Of a DNA stretch of 64,000 nucleotides, positions 31,994 to 44,704 are shown piece by piece (within the stretch, counting starts at the first letter, position 1; every line of letters starts with the position of its first letter). The notes under the pieces were generated by a model that saw nothing but the letters and a program-made list of their open reading frames with translations, was not told the origin of the DNA and did no database searches. A program made the position numbers and the translations under genes. Origin of the DNA: Trifolium pratense (Eukaryota > Streptophyta > Magnoliopsida > Fabales > Fabaceae); NCBI RefSeq assembly GCF_020283565.1, contig NC_060060.1, positions 72,649,257 to 72,713,256 of the forward strand. The letters are read 5' to 3'.

Positions 31994-34928
31994 ACTCTAC
32001 CCCCCTTAAAAGATTTTCGCCCTCGAAAATTACCCGACTAAAACACAACTCCGGATAAACTCCCTCATCCGACTTTCTAATTCCAAACTTGCATTCTAAC
32101 CAACGGGTTCTCTAGTCATAATACCTTAACCGATACGGTCTCTTACACAAACTCCGAATCAAAATCACACTTCTTCCGGATTCGTACCAACACAACATAC
32201 AAACTCCAAACCAAACCAAGTTTGACAAAATCAGTCAATCCCAATCGACACAATCTCGTCTACTCATCAACAATAGATCAAGGACAGCTAATCCCTTGAT
32301 TTGTCGATAGATAGTCAACAATCGTGATGATGGCATAAACCATTCTCATCAAACTACTTAAAACTTTCTCTTAACATCTTTCGGTACTCACAGCACCGCT
32401 CCAAAACAGAACCACTTAACCCAAAATACTCCGAAAGACCCTTCCGTTGCATACTTCACAACTTTTCAAACTCCATAAGTTCTTAACTGCGTCGAATCTC
32501 ACTCCAACCATTCATTTGGTAGCACAACCTCTACACTCATCTGCTGTCCAACTTCTCAAAGTTCTTAACACATTCCAAAAATATATTATCTCCAACCGTC
32601 AAATTCTTTTCCTTCGCAATTCCCCAAATCATCGCGTCGAACATTCAACATAACTGTTTTATTTTCCAAATAATCTCTTATCCAATTTCTGACTTCCTTA
32701 ACATGACCTTCCCGATATCATTTCCCGTTGAAATATTCTTATCCAAAATATTACCTTAAGTCACTCGTCGACTCACTATCATTTCATCGTCCATGATGAA
32801 AATATCCAAAATATTTCATTTCCTTACCTCATAGTATTACTATACTACTCTAACATATACGATGTTCCCAACATCACTTAGTCTCCACCGACTTTTCCAA
32901 TAAGTCGTTGTCAATCTCATTCTTACTTCCGAATGGTACAAAACACTCTCTCTGATACTTTCTTATTTCCAATTATTCAAATACGACACTTCACACTTAG
33001 CTTTATTTCAACCTCCAAAGGTTCATCCACCCTCGACACTAATTGTCCGATCACCATCTAAATGAAAATATTTCCTTCTCGACAAGCTCTTACAAAATCC
33101 ATCAAATTGTCACCCCACTTCCATCTTGGAATAACTCTACTACTTGTACAATCCTATGCCACTTGATAACTTAAAAAGTTTGCTAATCTTATTATGATAT
33201 CTTCATAACTTCATTCTCATTCCGTGGTTAACTAACACTAACGGTTTACAAGGCTCCACCTCTATTTCTAAGTTTCTCAAATCCTTCCAAGAAATGACTA
33301 CTCGGTTCAAACATACTCAACCTTTATAAATCCTTCCTAGGCTCTTCTTGATCACCTAGTAATTCTGTATTTAAATCTCAGCTACTATCAAAAGTTGATT
33401 TCCAAACAACCATGATCTCCGTCTTGTTGATTCCAACACAACTCTCATCAGATTCCTCTGAAAACTTTTCATCAACAAAGCTTCCATCTTTATCACTCTT
33501 CCTCCTCTTTGAGGATGAACCATCAAGTGAAAGACAACCAAACAATGGAACATTCTTGCTACGAGTTCCGCTAGAAACACCACCAGTCCCACTTATCGTA
33601 ATCGGGTTTTCAGTTCCCTAACCACACCTTCAATCCTTGACATCAATCTCCCACTTAACTTAACCCTCAAGGTATCCACCATTCATATACTCGTCGTATG
33701 ATCATCACTAGGTTTTCTTACCCTCGACGCACACGTCTTCCCCGTTTCCCAGCAACAGTTTTCACTTAACATTCAATCTGCTCCATCGTTCCCCAATGGC
33801 CACATTCTCCCTACGGCTAAACAACTTCATTCCGACTCACTCCGAAATGATCATCTGATACTTCCTCCAAAGTATTCTCCAAATAAGAACTCCACATCGA
33901 ACAACGCTACTCAATCTTAAACAATCCACTTCAAGAACATCTCTATTCGTCCTTACTTCTCGCGTTCGAAACATCTTGGAGAGACAAAATCTTCTCCCCC
34001 ACTTATCTCAAACCCACCTTTACACTTCCACTAGAACATCCGGTGTAAGCACCTAACCGTCCTATCGATTCCAAATCTATTCCTCCCAAGAGAAATCTAA
34101 TACCGACAGCATTCACATGCATGTCGTATGAAAAGGGTAAACATAAGGTAAGATATCTAAGCATCTACTCGAAACCCCGGTGCAGTCCTCTTGACATACA
34201 CACCACTGCAAAATACATAAACACACTATTCCCGTCTATGCTAACGTAACAACCTACGTAACAACTAGCATACATAATTACTACCACATATCTATACATA
34301 TATTTATAACTAAACTATATGTAAGACAATGAAACATCCATGTACACAAGACATCGAGTCAAGTACATGCATTACATTTCGTTTGTTCGCATACTTACAA
34401 CATCTACTCAAACATGTATAAAACATAGCATGTTCTCAAACAAGTTCTCATCATGAGAATACATTTACATAGTTCAATTAAAGAACCACACTAAGTACTA
34501 GTAATCAATCTACCACATGTTATAAACAAACATATAACAACACACATTAGGATCTACTTACATCCTACTCCTTTCTCACTCTAGTGAAAAATTCATTTTC
34601 ACTTACTCAAAAGAAAATAATCTATATTTTCAACAAAATCTTCATCACATGCAGTTTTACATCATGCTGGATCATCAACTGTTAGCAATAAGCATCTACA
34701 AACCAAAAGTTCAAACCACACAAATTTCTAAAACTTTAAGCATAGAAATACACAACCACTACTTGACTTGATAACTTATAACAATGATAAGTATCAATCG
34801 CATCAAGTACACACAACAAGAAAAGACAGACACAACTGGCACACATGCTCACTCGATCTGAATGCACAGACCGGCTCTGATTGACACCTAACCTCACATT
34901 CCGAAGACGACCTGCTCTGATACCACTT
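31994..34928 (-). pseudogene. Internal region of element C with remnants of pol
   Basis: No intact gene. Next to the polypurine tract, minus-strand translation still shows ELESRMRE then, one base out of frame, YPELCF and FEGENLLRGVEL (about 32000-32085). This matches the chromodomain tail and C-terminus of Gypsy#1 gag-pol, so the region derives from a Tekay pol. Most of the remaining 2.8 kb shows no recognisable pol motif. A minus-strand open stretch without an ATG (about 33375-33620; peptides SGTRSKNVPLFGCLSLDG, SSSKRRKSDKDGSFVDE) has normal-looking protein composition and is unrecognised. Confidence 0.6.
34911..34925 (-). other. Primer-binding site of element C, tRNA-iMet type
   Basis: The minus strand reads TGGTATCAGAGCAGG three bases inside the 5' LTR edge at 34929, identical to the Gypsy#1 site. 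Confidence 0.88.
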
Positions 34929-37619
34929 TGTAACACCCAAACCCGTTATTTAATTAACTCTGCCTTTATAAAATCTTTTTCGAAAATACGCAGCGGAAAA
35001 ATTGAAAATCTGATTATAAAGCGCTGGTTTGAATATCACAAACTTCATTCAAAGATAATACTAATACATTTATCTAGTAAAATATTCGAATGAACTAAAA
35101 ACAAAACCTCGCATCGAACGATGCGTTATTAGTTATACAAAACGGATACTTTTCAAATGAAAGCTTAAGACCAACAGAGTATACTAAGAGGACTACATGC
35201 ATATACATATAAAAACCCCTTTTTCCCGTGTCTCAATCAGAGCAGAGCTTCACCATTGCACTCGGACGAGGCTAACACATAACCTGTCAACCTGGACCCC
35301 CAAAGGTCCAGCAATTAACACAAAGCAGAGAGTTAGAAAACATAAACATAAATATAAGTGTGAGTAGTATACTACACACTTCACACGCTATCATACTTTT
35401 CTAACTCACGCACATACATCGTCAAATACGACTACCAATTAATCATTCATTTACAAACACACTAATCATATAGTTTCACGTCTTCTCGGACACTACCAAA
35501 GTGTTCATTTTATAGTCATGACGGACTCTACACTTGTTCATTTTATAGTCATGACGGACTCTACTCACATACCAAGTCATGGCAACAATCACAGTATTAA
35601 ACAATTAGTAAATACCAAAGCTTAACACATACGGAAAACACATTACAATCCAATCAGATATTGTCACATAACAATTATCAAATACATGTGCATTTACCCT
35701 AATGCATCTAATGCCAACTATCCAATGTCATGTCATCCCTAGACACGACTAATGCATGTGGTACCAATTTACATTGTTCAGATTTCAGTCATGACGGACT
35801 GTTCAGATTATAGTCATGTACGGACTGTTCAGATTATAGTCATGCACGGACTGTTCAGATTATAGTCATGCACGGACTCTACATCAGTTTTACATCATGC
35901 AGGATGCTGGCCAACTTAGACCATCTCATTCAGTTTTACATCGTTGCTGGATGGTGTCAGTTTTAGATCATGCAGGATCATCATCAATACAGTTTAAAAT
36001 CATGTCGGATCTCGGTTATCATCAACCATCTCACTCATAAAGAGGAGTCACACAGTTTTATATCATGTTTGGATATGGGTTCCAGATCTCGGATAACATG
36101 ATCCCATCTTCGACCACTTTTCATAAACATAAACCATTTTCATCAATTATTGGAATTCACATGATTCCCATAACACAATTATTCATGAATGCATGATTAC
36201 TTTTAAACACATCAAAGACATGACGCTATCTAGCTCGAAGCTATTCATTCACTGATGCGGAAACACAATTCCAACATCTAACACATTAGGATAACACAAT
36301 ATCCTATCACTCAATTCATAATTATTCACATGATAATTATCTGCATACTCATTTTTTATACACACAAGGTTTCATTTACACTTATGTCATAAAACATACA
36401 TCATTCTCTTATCATTGCAAATTAATGATAAAACATCACATTGCTCACTTTAAGCTACAACTTATTGCATACACGTTTATCAATCATATAACGATCAACA
36501 ATAAGCATTAATAGTATCAACATGTATCAACAATCATGTAAGGATACCCTTAAACCATGTTACAAGTGCCTAGTTACACTTATAAACATCAACAACAATT
36601 GCTGTCACAGAGGCCTTCGCTAAGCGAGGGCTTAGCGAGACATGGCGAACCACAATCCAGGAAGTCACCTGCTCATGGCGAGCATTGGCGAGCTTCAACG
36701 AACTGTTCGCTGAGCGAAGGCTTAGCGAGCCTACGCGAACCTCACCTGGGAATCACCTGCTCATGGCGAACAGATAGCGAGCTTCAGCGAACACGTTCGC
36801 TACAGCGAACTCCTGGTCGCTTAGCGAACTACACCAGAAAGAAAATATCTGTTCTTGAGTTTCTAAGGCGGTTTAACCTTGAATCCACTCAAAAATCCAT
36901 CTAGACATGTTATAAATTCTTATAAACAGCTAATTCAAGCATATATGGTATCAAGGAACATTAATCATCCCTTCCAAACATCCAAATACATCAAACAATC
37001 AAAATCATGCCAATTTCTTGCAAAATAAGCAAAGTTGCATAAACATGCAAATCATTGATCAAACATCTACATATTCCCATTTTCAACTCCCCAAAGTTGT
37101 TTACCTCATCTACCATGAGTTCACTACACATGTTAGGATCAAAAGAATCCATTTTCCATTAAGAAAATCACCCACAAAACCCACAAGAAAAATAGAGTGG
37201 AAAGAGTTTGGGAATGGAGGAATCGACATCCTCCCCTCCTTCGAATCACTCACGAATATGTAATCTAACTCTCGTACCTTAGCTCGACGAATCCACAAGC
37301 TTGCTCTTCTCTTTCTCTCCCACGAGCTCTACCTCTCCCTCATGAGCTCCTCCTCTTGCTCTTTCTCAAGAATTGCAACTTATGAGACTATTCATGGTTG
37401 ACTTGGCTACTTATAGCTCTCTCTATTCTCATGGATCAAAGCCCACTTGGCTTAGGCCCAATGCCTATTCCACGCCCAAAGGCCCAAACAACATAACTTC
37501 TCGCTCATTAACTTACGTTCTCGCTAAATGATTATTCGCCGCTTAATAATTTAATTATAAATCACGCCCTCGCGTAATAAAACAATTAAATAACGAATAC
37601 TAAATTTTGGGTCGTTACA
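34929..37619 (-). repeat. 5' LTR of element C (2691 bp)
   Basis: Same length as the 3' LTR, and no difference was seen at a constant offset of 5626 bp. Bounded outside by the ATTAA duplicate (37620-37624). Confidence 0.93.
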
Positions 37620-37624
37620 ATTAA

Positions 37625-38136
37625 CACATACAAAGTAATGATGAAGAACATCACACTCACATACAAAAGCTTAATCAAAGTCTAAAAGAAATTGAGTGGG
37701 AGAGTTCGGGAACGGAGACATAGACAATCTCCCCTCTCCTTGCCACTCAAGAATCATGAATTCTAATCTCTTACCTTAAGCAAAGATGATGATCCAAGCC
37801 TTCTCTTGTTCAAGCTTTCTCTCTTGATCAAACCCTAGCTCTTGCTCTATGGTTTTGCTCTTGCTCCACTCACTCAAAACTCAAAGAAATGAAGTTATGA
37901 TACTATTCATGTGTTTGACTTGCTACATAAACTACTTCCCATTGTCATCAACCAAGCCCAAATGGCTTAGGCCCATATGGCCTCTCACGCCCTTCAAGCC
38001 CAAAACAATGGTTCTCGCGCCTAATAACTTACGATCGGCTAAATAATTATTCGTCGCTCACTAAAATAATAAAAGCCAATCAATAAATAAAATAATATTT
38101 AATAAAATATACGAATACGAAAAATGGGTCGTTACA
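37625..38136 (-). repeat. Gypsy#2 3' LTR, second segment
   Basis: It resumes the LTR cut by element C and ends (LTR start on the minus strand) TGTAACGACCC at 38136. The pol stop codon overlaps it at 38132-38134, and the polypurine tract complement follows (38137-38154). Confidence 0.93.
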
Positions 38137-41100
38137 ATCCTACCCCCCTTAAAAGAATTTCGCCCTCGAAATTACCTAGAAACAGATCGGGATAAGAATC
38201 TCTCATCTTACTTTCCAACTCCCACGTCGCATTCTCACCAGCCGGTCCTCCCCACACGACTTTCACGGATGCAATCTCTTTGTTTCTCAACCTCTTCACT
38301 TCTCTTCCTTCGATTCTCAAAGGTACAGTCTCGATGGTCAAGTCATCCCTCACTTGAACATCGTCCGATTCAATCACGTGTGTCGGATCAGACACATACT
38401 TGCGCAACTGCGATACATGAAAAACATCGTGCAAATTCGCCAATGATGGCGGCAATGCAATCCTATATGCAACTTTCCCAACTCGCTTCAAAATCTCAAA
38501 CGGTCCAATAAACCTCGATGTCAACTTCCTTGACTTCAACGCACGTCCTACTCTAGTAGTCGATGTAACTCGTAGGAATACATGATCCCCCTCTTGGAAT
38601 TCAATGTCCTTCCTCCTCTTATCATGATAACTCTTCTGTCGACTCTGAGACGCTTTCATCTTCTCTCGAATCATCAGAATCTTCTCTGTTGTTTCTTGTA
38701 CAATCTCTGGTCCAAGAATTGCACCTTCTCCAGTTTCATACCAACACAGAGGTGTCCTACACCTTCTCCCATACAAAGCCTCAAACGGTGCCATTCCGAT
38801 ACTAGAATGGTAACTGTTGTTGTATGTAAACTCTACCAACGGCAAACAAGAATCCCAATTCACGTTTTGCTCCAAAACACAAGCTCTCAACAAATCCTCT
38901 AAGGATTGTATCGTCCTCTCCGACTGACCATCTGTTTGAGGATGATACGCTGAACTCAACCTCAACTTCGTTCCTAAAGCTTCTTGCAAGCTTTCCCAAA
39001 ATCTAGAAGTAAATCTCGGATCTCTATCCGAAATAATACTTGTTGGAATACCATGTAGCTTCACAATCTGTTCCACATAAATCTCGGCCAACTTAGGCAC
39101 CAAAGTACCTTTCCTGATAGCAATGAAGTGAGCACACTTCGTCAGACGATCTACCACTACCCAAATCACCTCGTTACCTTTCTTGGTCTTCGGTAAACCT
39201 CCCACAAAATCCATTGCAATGCTATCCCATTTCCATTCGGGTATAAACATTGGTTGCAACAAACCAAACGGCTTCTGATGTTCAATCTTCGATTTCTGAC
39301 AAGTTAAGCATGAATAAACAAATTCAGAAATTTGCCTCTTCATTCCCGGCCACCAAAATAACTTCCTCAAATCCTGATACATCTTGGTTACTCCAGGATG
39401 TATACTCAAACCACTTCTGTGACCTTCTTCCATGATCATTCTTTTTAATTCGGGTACATCCGGTACACAAACTCTTCCGTGAAATCTCATGACTCCACCT
39501 TCGTCAATCTTGATATTGGTCTCCTTGCCTTCATTGACGAGTACCATCTTCTCCATCAATCTCTTATCCGATTTCTGACGTTCTTTAATATCCTCGAGAA
39601 AAGGATTCGTCAACTTTAACATTCCAAGCTTCACACTTGAAGAAGTAACCTCACACACAAGACTCAAGTCTCGGAATTCTTCAATCAACTCTAACTCTCT
39701 CACCATCAATGATGACATATGCAAAGTTTTCCTACTTAATGCATCGGCCACCACATTGGCTTTTCCGGGGTGATAACTCAAATCAAAATCGTAGTCCTTT
39801 AAGAATTCGAGCCATCTTCGTTGCCTCATATTCAACTCCTTCTGGTCGAATAAGTACTTCAGACTCTTGTGATCACTAAACACTTCGAACCTCGATCCAT
39901 ACAAGTAGTGTCTCCACACTTTCAAAGTAAACACCACTGCGGCTAACTCCAAATCATGCGTTGGATAGTTCCTCTCGCGAACCTTCAGTTGCCTTGAAGC
40001 ATATGCTACCACATTACCCCCTTGCATAAGCACTCCGCCAAGTCCTAACTTCGAAGCATCGCAATACACGACGAACGACTCTTTGGCATCGGGTAAAATC
40101 AACACGGGTGCAGTAGTCAATCTTCTCTTGAGCTCTTGGAAGCTCTTCTCACAAATACCATCCCAAACAAACGCTTGATCTTTCCTCGTCAACTTGGTTA
40201 ACGGTAAAGCCAACTTCGAAAAACCTTCGATGAATCTTCTATAATAACCGGCTAAACCAAGGAAACTTCTAATCTCTGAAACAGATTCCGGCGTTCCCCA
40301 CTGTGACACAGCGTCAACCTTCGCAGGATCTACCGCGATTCCTCCACTTGAAATTATATGCCCTAGGAAACTCACCTCTTTCATCCAAAACTCACACTTC
40401 GACAACTTGGCATACAACTTCTTCTCCTTCAAGACTTGCAAAACAATCCTCAAGTGCTCTTCGTGCTCTTCCTCGGATTTTGAGTAAATCAAAATGTCGT
40501 CGATGAACACCACCACGAATCTATCCAAAAATGAATGGAAAATTAGGTTCATATACTCCATGAAAACTCCAGGTGCATTGGTCACACCAAACGGCATAAC
40601 TGAATACTCGTAGTGCCCATACCTCGTCCTAAATGCAGTCTTAGGTATGTCTTCCGTCTTCACTCTAATCTGATGGTATCCAGATCTCAAATCGATCTTA
40701 CTAAACACGCAAGCTCCAACTAGTTGATCCATCAAATCATCTATCCTCGGAAGTGGATATTTATTCTTGATCGTCACTTTGTTCAACTGACGATAGTCTA
40801 TACATAATCTCATGCTTCCATCTTTCTTCTTTACAAGCAATACCGGCGCTCCCCATGGCGAAACACTCGGCCGAACAAACCTCTTCTCAAGCAGCTCTTC
40901 AAGTTGCTTCTTCAACTCATTCAATTCTGACGCTGACATTCGATACGGCGCCATCGATATCGGACTAGTTCCAGGTACTAGGTCGATAGAAAACTCTACC
41001 TCTCGCTTTGGAGGCACGTCAGATATATTATCCGGAAACACATCTGGGAATTCACAAACGATCGGTAACTCTTCTATCTTAACTCCTCCTTCGAGTTTCA

Positions 41101-41853
41101 ATGATGCAAACATCATGAACATCTCGGCATGTTCTTTCAACGCTTCCGATACTTCCTTCCCGCTCATCAAATGCAAGTTCTCCTCCGGCTTCGGAAAAAC
41201 AACGGCCTTCTCACGACAGTTGATATGAATTCGGTTGAAGATTAACCAATTCATACCAAAAATTACATCCATACCACTAAGTGGAATACACACTAAATCC
41301 ATACCAAAATGCCAACCAAAAATGGTTACGGGGCAGTTACGACATACTTGTCGGGTAATCACTGAACCATTAGCAGGAGTTTCTATTTCCATCCTACCCA
41401 TCATATCCGTTAAAGGAATACTAAGACGCTTCGCACAATCCAAAGAAATAAAAGAATGCGTCGCTCCCGTGTCTATAATCGCAATTAAAGGAGTGTCATA
41501 GATGAAACACGTACCTCTAATGAGATTGTCCTCAAGGCTAGCATCCTCTCCACTCAAAGCAAACACCTTGCCCATCACCTTCTTGGGCTTCTTACAAGTT
41601 ATACTCTTGTGGCCTTCATCACCACAATTGAAACACACCACCTTTGTCCTACAAACCTCGGTCTTGTGGCCCAGCTTTCCACAATTCTTACACCTATCCC
41701 CTTTCTTCGGGCAATCATAAGACATATGACCCCTTTCTCCACAGTTGTAACAATTCCCATTCACCGGCTTCTTACCACCACTTGTATTCCCTTTACCGCG
41801 GTTGTCATATGGTTTTCCGCGCTCTTGTCCTTTCCCTTTTCGGTCATTCACAG
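38132..41853 (-). pseudogene. Gypsy#2 pol: protease to chromodomain, cut from gag by Copia A#2
   Basis: An open frame covering the three CCHC knuckles (last [14 protein letters not shown]), protease [10 protein letters not shown], reverse transcriptase FIDDILIYS, RNase H, integrase D-35-E and chromodomain-like tail, all nearly identical to Gypsy#1. The apparent N-terminal residues (upstream of VNDRKGK) come from readthrough into the Copia A#2 LTR (41854-41890) and are not part of this protein. A 9-bp tandem duplication GTGCTCTTC (40454-40471) adds three residues (EHE) after the reverse-transcriptase active site. The catalytic motifs are intact but the start is 15 kb away, so it is not expressible as a normal polyprotein. 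Confidence 0.9.
41849..41853. other. Target-site duplication of Copia A#2 (left)
   Basis: CACAG directly before TGAAATTCC. The matching CACAG lies at 56928-56932. It falls within the Gypsy#2 gag codons between NYYKA and NDRKGK. Confidence 0.95.
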
Positions 41854-42894
41854 TGAAATTCCTGGCACACAGTGGACAGGTGTTGCTCAAGGTGTAGCAA
41901 CACTTGTCTGTTGTAGACAGATGTTGTTACTGGTGTGCCAACACTTGTCTATAAACAGAGCAAATAACATAAAACAATACAAACAGTAAAGTAAATAACA
42001 CACAAGAGTTGTTAACCCAGTTCAGCCTAAAGCCTACTCTGGGGGATACCAATCCAGGAATGAAGTCCACTATCAGCAGTATTACTTCGAAGCTAAACTC
42101 ACCCGTTTACAACTTCTCACTTAATCACTACCCAATGACCCTTCTACCTAGGAACTCCTAGATATGAGACCCCGTCCCAATTCCCACCTTAGCAACACAG
42201 ACAGCGCTGCTATTCAATTTCACAAACACAACAGGTGGAGACACACTCCTAAGAAACTAGGATTCACTCTTGCTTAAAAGCTTGCGAGTAAACCACACAA
42301 CACAATAGAACAATCTCCGTACTTCAAAGCTTAGGAGAAGTTCACACTTACAACTCAATAACACTCAGGTCCTAAGCTTGCATCAATGAGACACAAGATA
42401 GGCTCACAATTAACACTCTAAAATCCCTAAAAACACACGCTTTGTAATACACGATTTTAGATACTTGAAACCATATGCTTGCCTTCGTATTTATAGTAGT
42501 AGAACGACTTGGGCTTCAAGACAAAATTAGGGCTTCTAGAATTGCGGCAGCAGTGATATATTTCTGAAAATAATAGTTATATTTTTGAAACCGCAAAAAT
42601 ATATTTTCCAAAAATATAATTCTTTTGGAAAATAAAACTAGGGTTTAGCTGCCTCATGAAACACATTAAACACGTGCGCCTTCCTCTGTACGAAACCTTG
42701 ACATAATTCTTCAAACAGATCTTCAAAAGATTCAGTAGAAAATAATAACATCCAGCTGGCGCGCGCAGAACAGAGTCAGGTGTTGTTCCAAAGTGTCACA
42801 ACATTTGTCACAACACTTGGGGTCAGCACACTTGTCTCAACACTTGGCTAAAATATGTTTTTGCAAAATGTAGCCAATATACAAAAACCCAACA
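41854..42894 (-). repeat. 3' LTR of Copia A#2 (1041 bp)
   Basis: Starts TGTTGGGTTTTTGTATATTG and ends AGGAATTTCA on the minus strand. Candidate TATA box TATAAATA at 42488-42495. Both ends are packed with the GACAxxTGT/ACAxxTGTC motif (41873-41953 and 42777-42850). Confidence 0.95.
42488..42495 (-). promoter_or_regulatory. Candidate TATA box in the Copia A LTR
   Basis: The minus strand reads CTACTATAAATACGAAGG. The same site lies at 56521-56528 in the 5' LTR, where it would start the genomic RNA, and at 59765-59772 in Copia A#3. Confidence 0.6.
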
Positions 42895-43625
42895 ATCTCC
42901 CCCTTTGGCAAATTTTGGCTAAAACAATATTAGACCAGTATATAGAGAGATATAGTATTACCTTTCCTTCTTGTCAACATGATCACACAACTAGGAAAGA
43001 AAGTAACACATAATAAAAACTACTTCCAAGAGAGATAAGTAGTATCAGAGGCAATGCAACAGCGGAATAATAAAAACAACTAGCCTCATGGAATAACACA
43101 GGGAAAAATAAATTCCCATAAGCATCTGAGAAAAATAAATTCTCAGTCATAGTAGATAGTGGACTAAATAGTCGGGTGCCATAACACTTGGCACAACATT
43201 TGTCATCAAATACATTCAGGCGATCAAGAGATAATATCACTCACACTCCCCCTGAATTCATGCATACAGACATCAGATAGAGAAAGAATATTCACTACTC
43301 CCCCTCAGTACATGCATATTACTCACACTCCCCCTCAATACGAGCATACGAACAATTCATGCAAACACAGTCACCAGATGTGAGAGCATCTGTCTTTACA
43401 CTTGTCACACACACACACTATTGTCACACACACACACTACTCCCCCTTTTTAGCCACAATTTGGACAAACAGCATGCTTAGGAAATCATAGTGTACCAGA
43501 GCATAGAGAATATCAGTGTGCAGTTATTACAGACCAACTAGAAATCCAGGGCCTCGCCCATAAAAGGAACAACAAAGAAAAACAACAAGAGTACATCAGA
43601 AACAAACAAGAAAAAACACCAGCAA
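42895..43625 (-). promoter_or_regulatory. 3' non-coding region of Copia A#2: multiple polypurine tracts and hairpins
   Basis: Minus-strand GGGGGAG tracts occur next to the LTR (42895-42909, GCCAAAGGGGGAGAT) and near 43244-43250, 43298-43304, 43328-43334 and 43439-43450. Two hairpins with the AAATAAA loop (TTTATTT in element sense) lie at 43101-43117 (GGGAA/TTCCC) and 43126-43146 (CTGAGAA/TTCTCAG). A minus-strand open stretch at 42983-43240 spans these and is not a credible gene. Confidence 0.75.
43101..43146 (-). repeat. Two constant-loop hairpins of Copia A#2
   Basis: GGGAA-AAATAAA-TTCCC (43101-43117) and CTGAGAA-AAATAAA-TTCTCAG (43126-43146) on the plus strand. In element-sense RNA the loop is UUUAUUU. 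The stems differ from one another and from those of A#1 but remain fully paired. Confidence 0.8.
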
Positions 43626-44704
43626 TCAAATTGAAGAGCTTTCATCAGAGTCCTCCATCACATCCTCAGAACCATCCTCAGACTCACTAGCCTCTTCTCC
43701 TTCTTGTCCATTTGGCTCACCCTCAGCCATCTCAGCAGCTTCCTCAGCCTTGAGTGCCTCAATCACACGGTCTATTTTCAGCTTCCTGGCCTCAAGAGCT
43801 CTGCTGGTCTCAGTCAAGTCTGCAATTATCTGCTTCCTTGAAAGTGCTCCAGCCTGGACAGATGTGCCAACACCTGCAGCAGCATTTGTCCCATCCAGCA
43901 GCCTCTGCTCAATCACCAACACCCCTTTCCTTTTACAAGGAACATCAGTACTCCTTAGTATATCTGGGTGTTGTTCAAGAATGATATTGCATAGCAGAGT
44001 AGGGAGAGCAACTGGCTTCTCAACAGCATAAGTCAGGGCATGGCTTAAGGTTTCTTGAAAGAAATAAGATCCATAATCAAACTTGGCCTTGGTACCCACA
44101 GCATAGATAAACCTACCCAATCCTCTTGCCACATCACCTGAGTGGGTTGTAGGCACCCAATTATGTGCAGCAATCCTATTCAGAACAGCATAAAATGGAG
44201 AGAGGGAAGTTGCAGCCAACTTAGCCTTGCTTGGCCATACCTTGATCTTGCCACCTGTGAGGACCTTGCAGACCTCATTATCTGTGGCTTTTAGAGGAGC
44301 CACTTCATCAGAACTTCTTTGGAGATATTGGTTTATCACAATAGGGGAGAAATTCACACACTTTCCACGTACAAACACCTGCCTGTATTCAGGACTTGCT
44401 GGGTCATTACAGTTTGCAGCCACATTAATCAAAAATTCCTTGACAAGCCTGTCATAGCACTTGTCCAAACCCACAACAGTTTTCATCAAACCAGCATACT
44501 CAAGAGCTTCAACAACACTTGGACATTCAAGAATATCATTCTTCAAATTCCTTTCTAGAGCTAACCTTCTATGATACACAAATTTCCATCTTGCAGATCC
44601 ATTCTCCAGATGGAATGAGACATTATCTAAAGGAGCATAGGGAACAGTTTGAGGAACCTTCTTCCTTCCTATACTCTTTCTAGATGTGCTGCCAGATGCA
44701 GCAA
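43626..44704 (-). pseudogene. Copia A#2 extra ORF, C-terminal part, cut by the Athila-like element
   Basis: Continues the extra ORF that starts at 50858 and is interrupted at 49674. It encodes the conserved core (LDNVSFHLENGSARWKFVYH, YRQVFVRGKCVNFSP, SPFYAVLNRIAAHNWVPTTH, LLCNIILEQHPDIL, DVPCKRKG). A Lys/Glu-rich coiled-coil-like stretch (ALEARKLKIDRVIEALKAEE) and an acidic Ser/Asp/Glu tail follow. The leading residues MCQNALII, encoded at 44705-44726, belong to the inserted LTR. With the insertion and one AGCAA removed, the frame would be continuous with the upstream part, giving about 752 residues versus 740 in Copia A#3. Confidence 0.88.

Larger units (their letters stand above)
29303..37619 (-). 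mobile_element. Element C: Tekay-related non-autonomous element (8317 bp)
   Basis: Two 2691-bp LTRs (29303-31993 and 34929-37619) that look identical flank a 2935-bp internal region with a tRNA-iMet primer site and a polypurine tract but no intact gag or pol. TSD ATTAA occurs at 29298-29302 and 37620-37624. The LTR starts TGTAACGACCC and ends GGGTTTGGGTGTTACA on the minus strand, a sister subfamily of Gypsy#1/2. Recent transposition without its own enzymes implies mobilisation in trans. Confidence 0.9.

Noticed and set aside
41854..41890. Apparent N-terminal extension ([13 protein letters not shown]) with a CxxC motif on the Gypsy#2 pol ORF
   Set aside because: It is readthrough into the Copia A#2 LTR after insertion, begins with TTG, and is absent from Gypsy#1.
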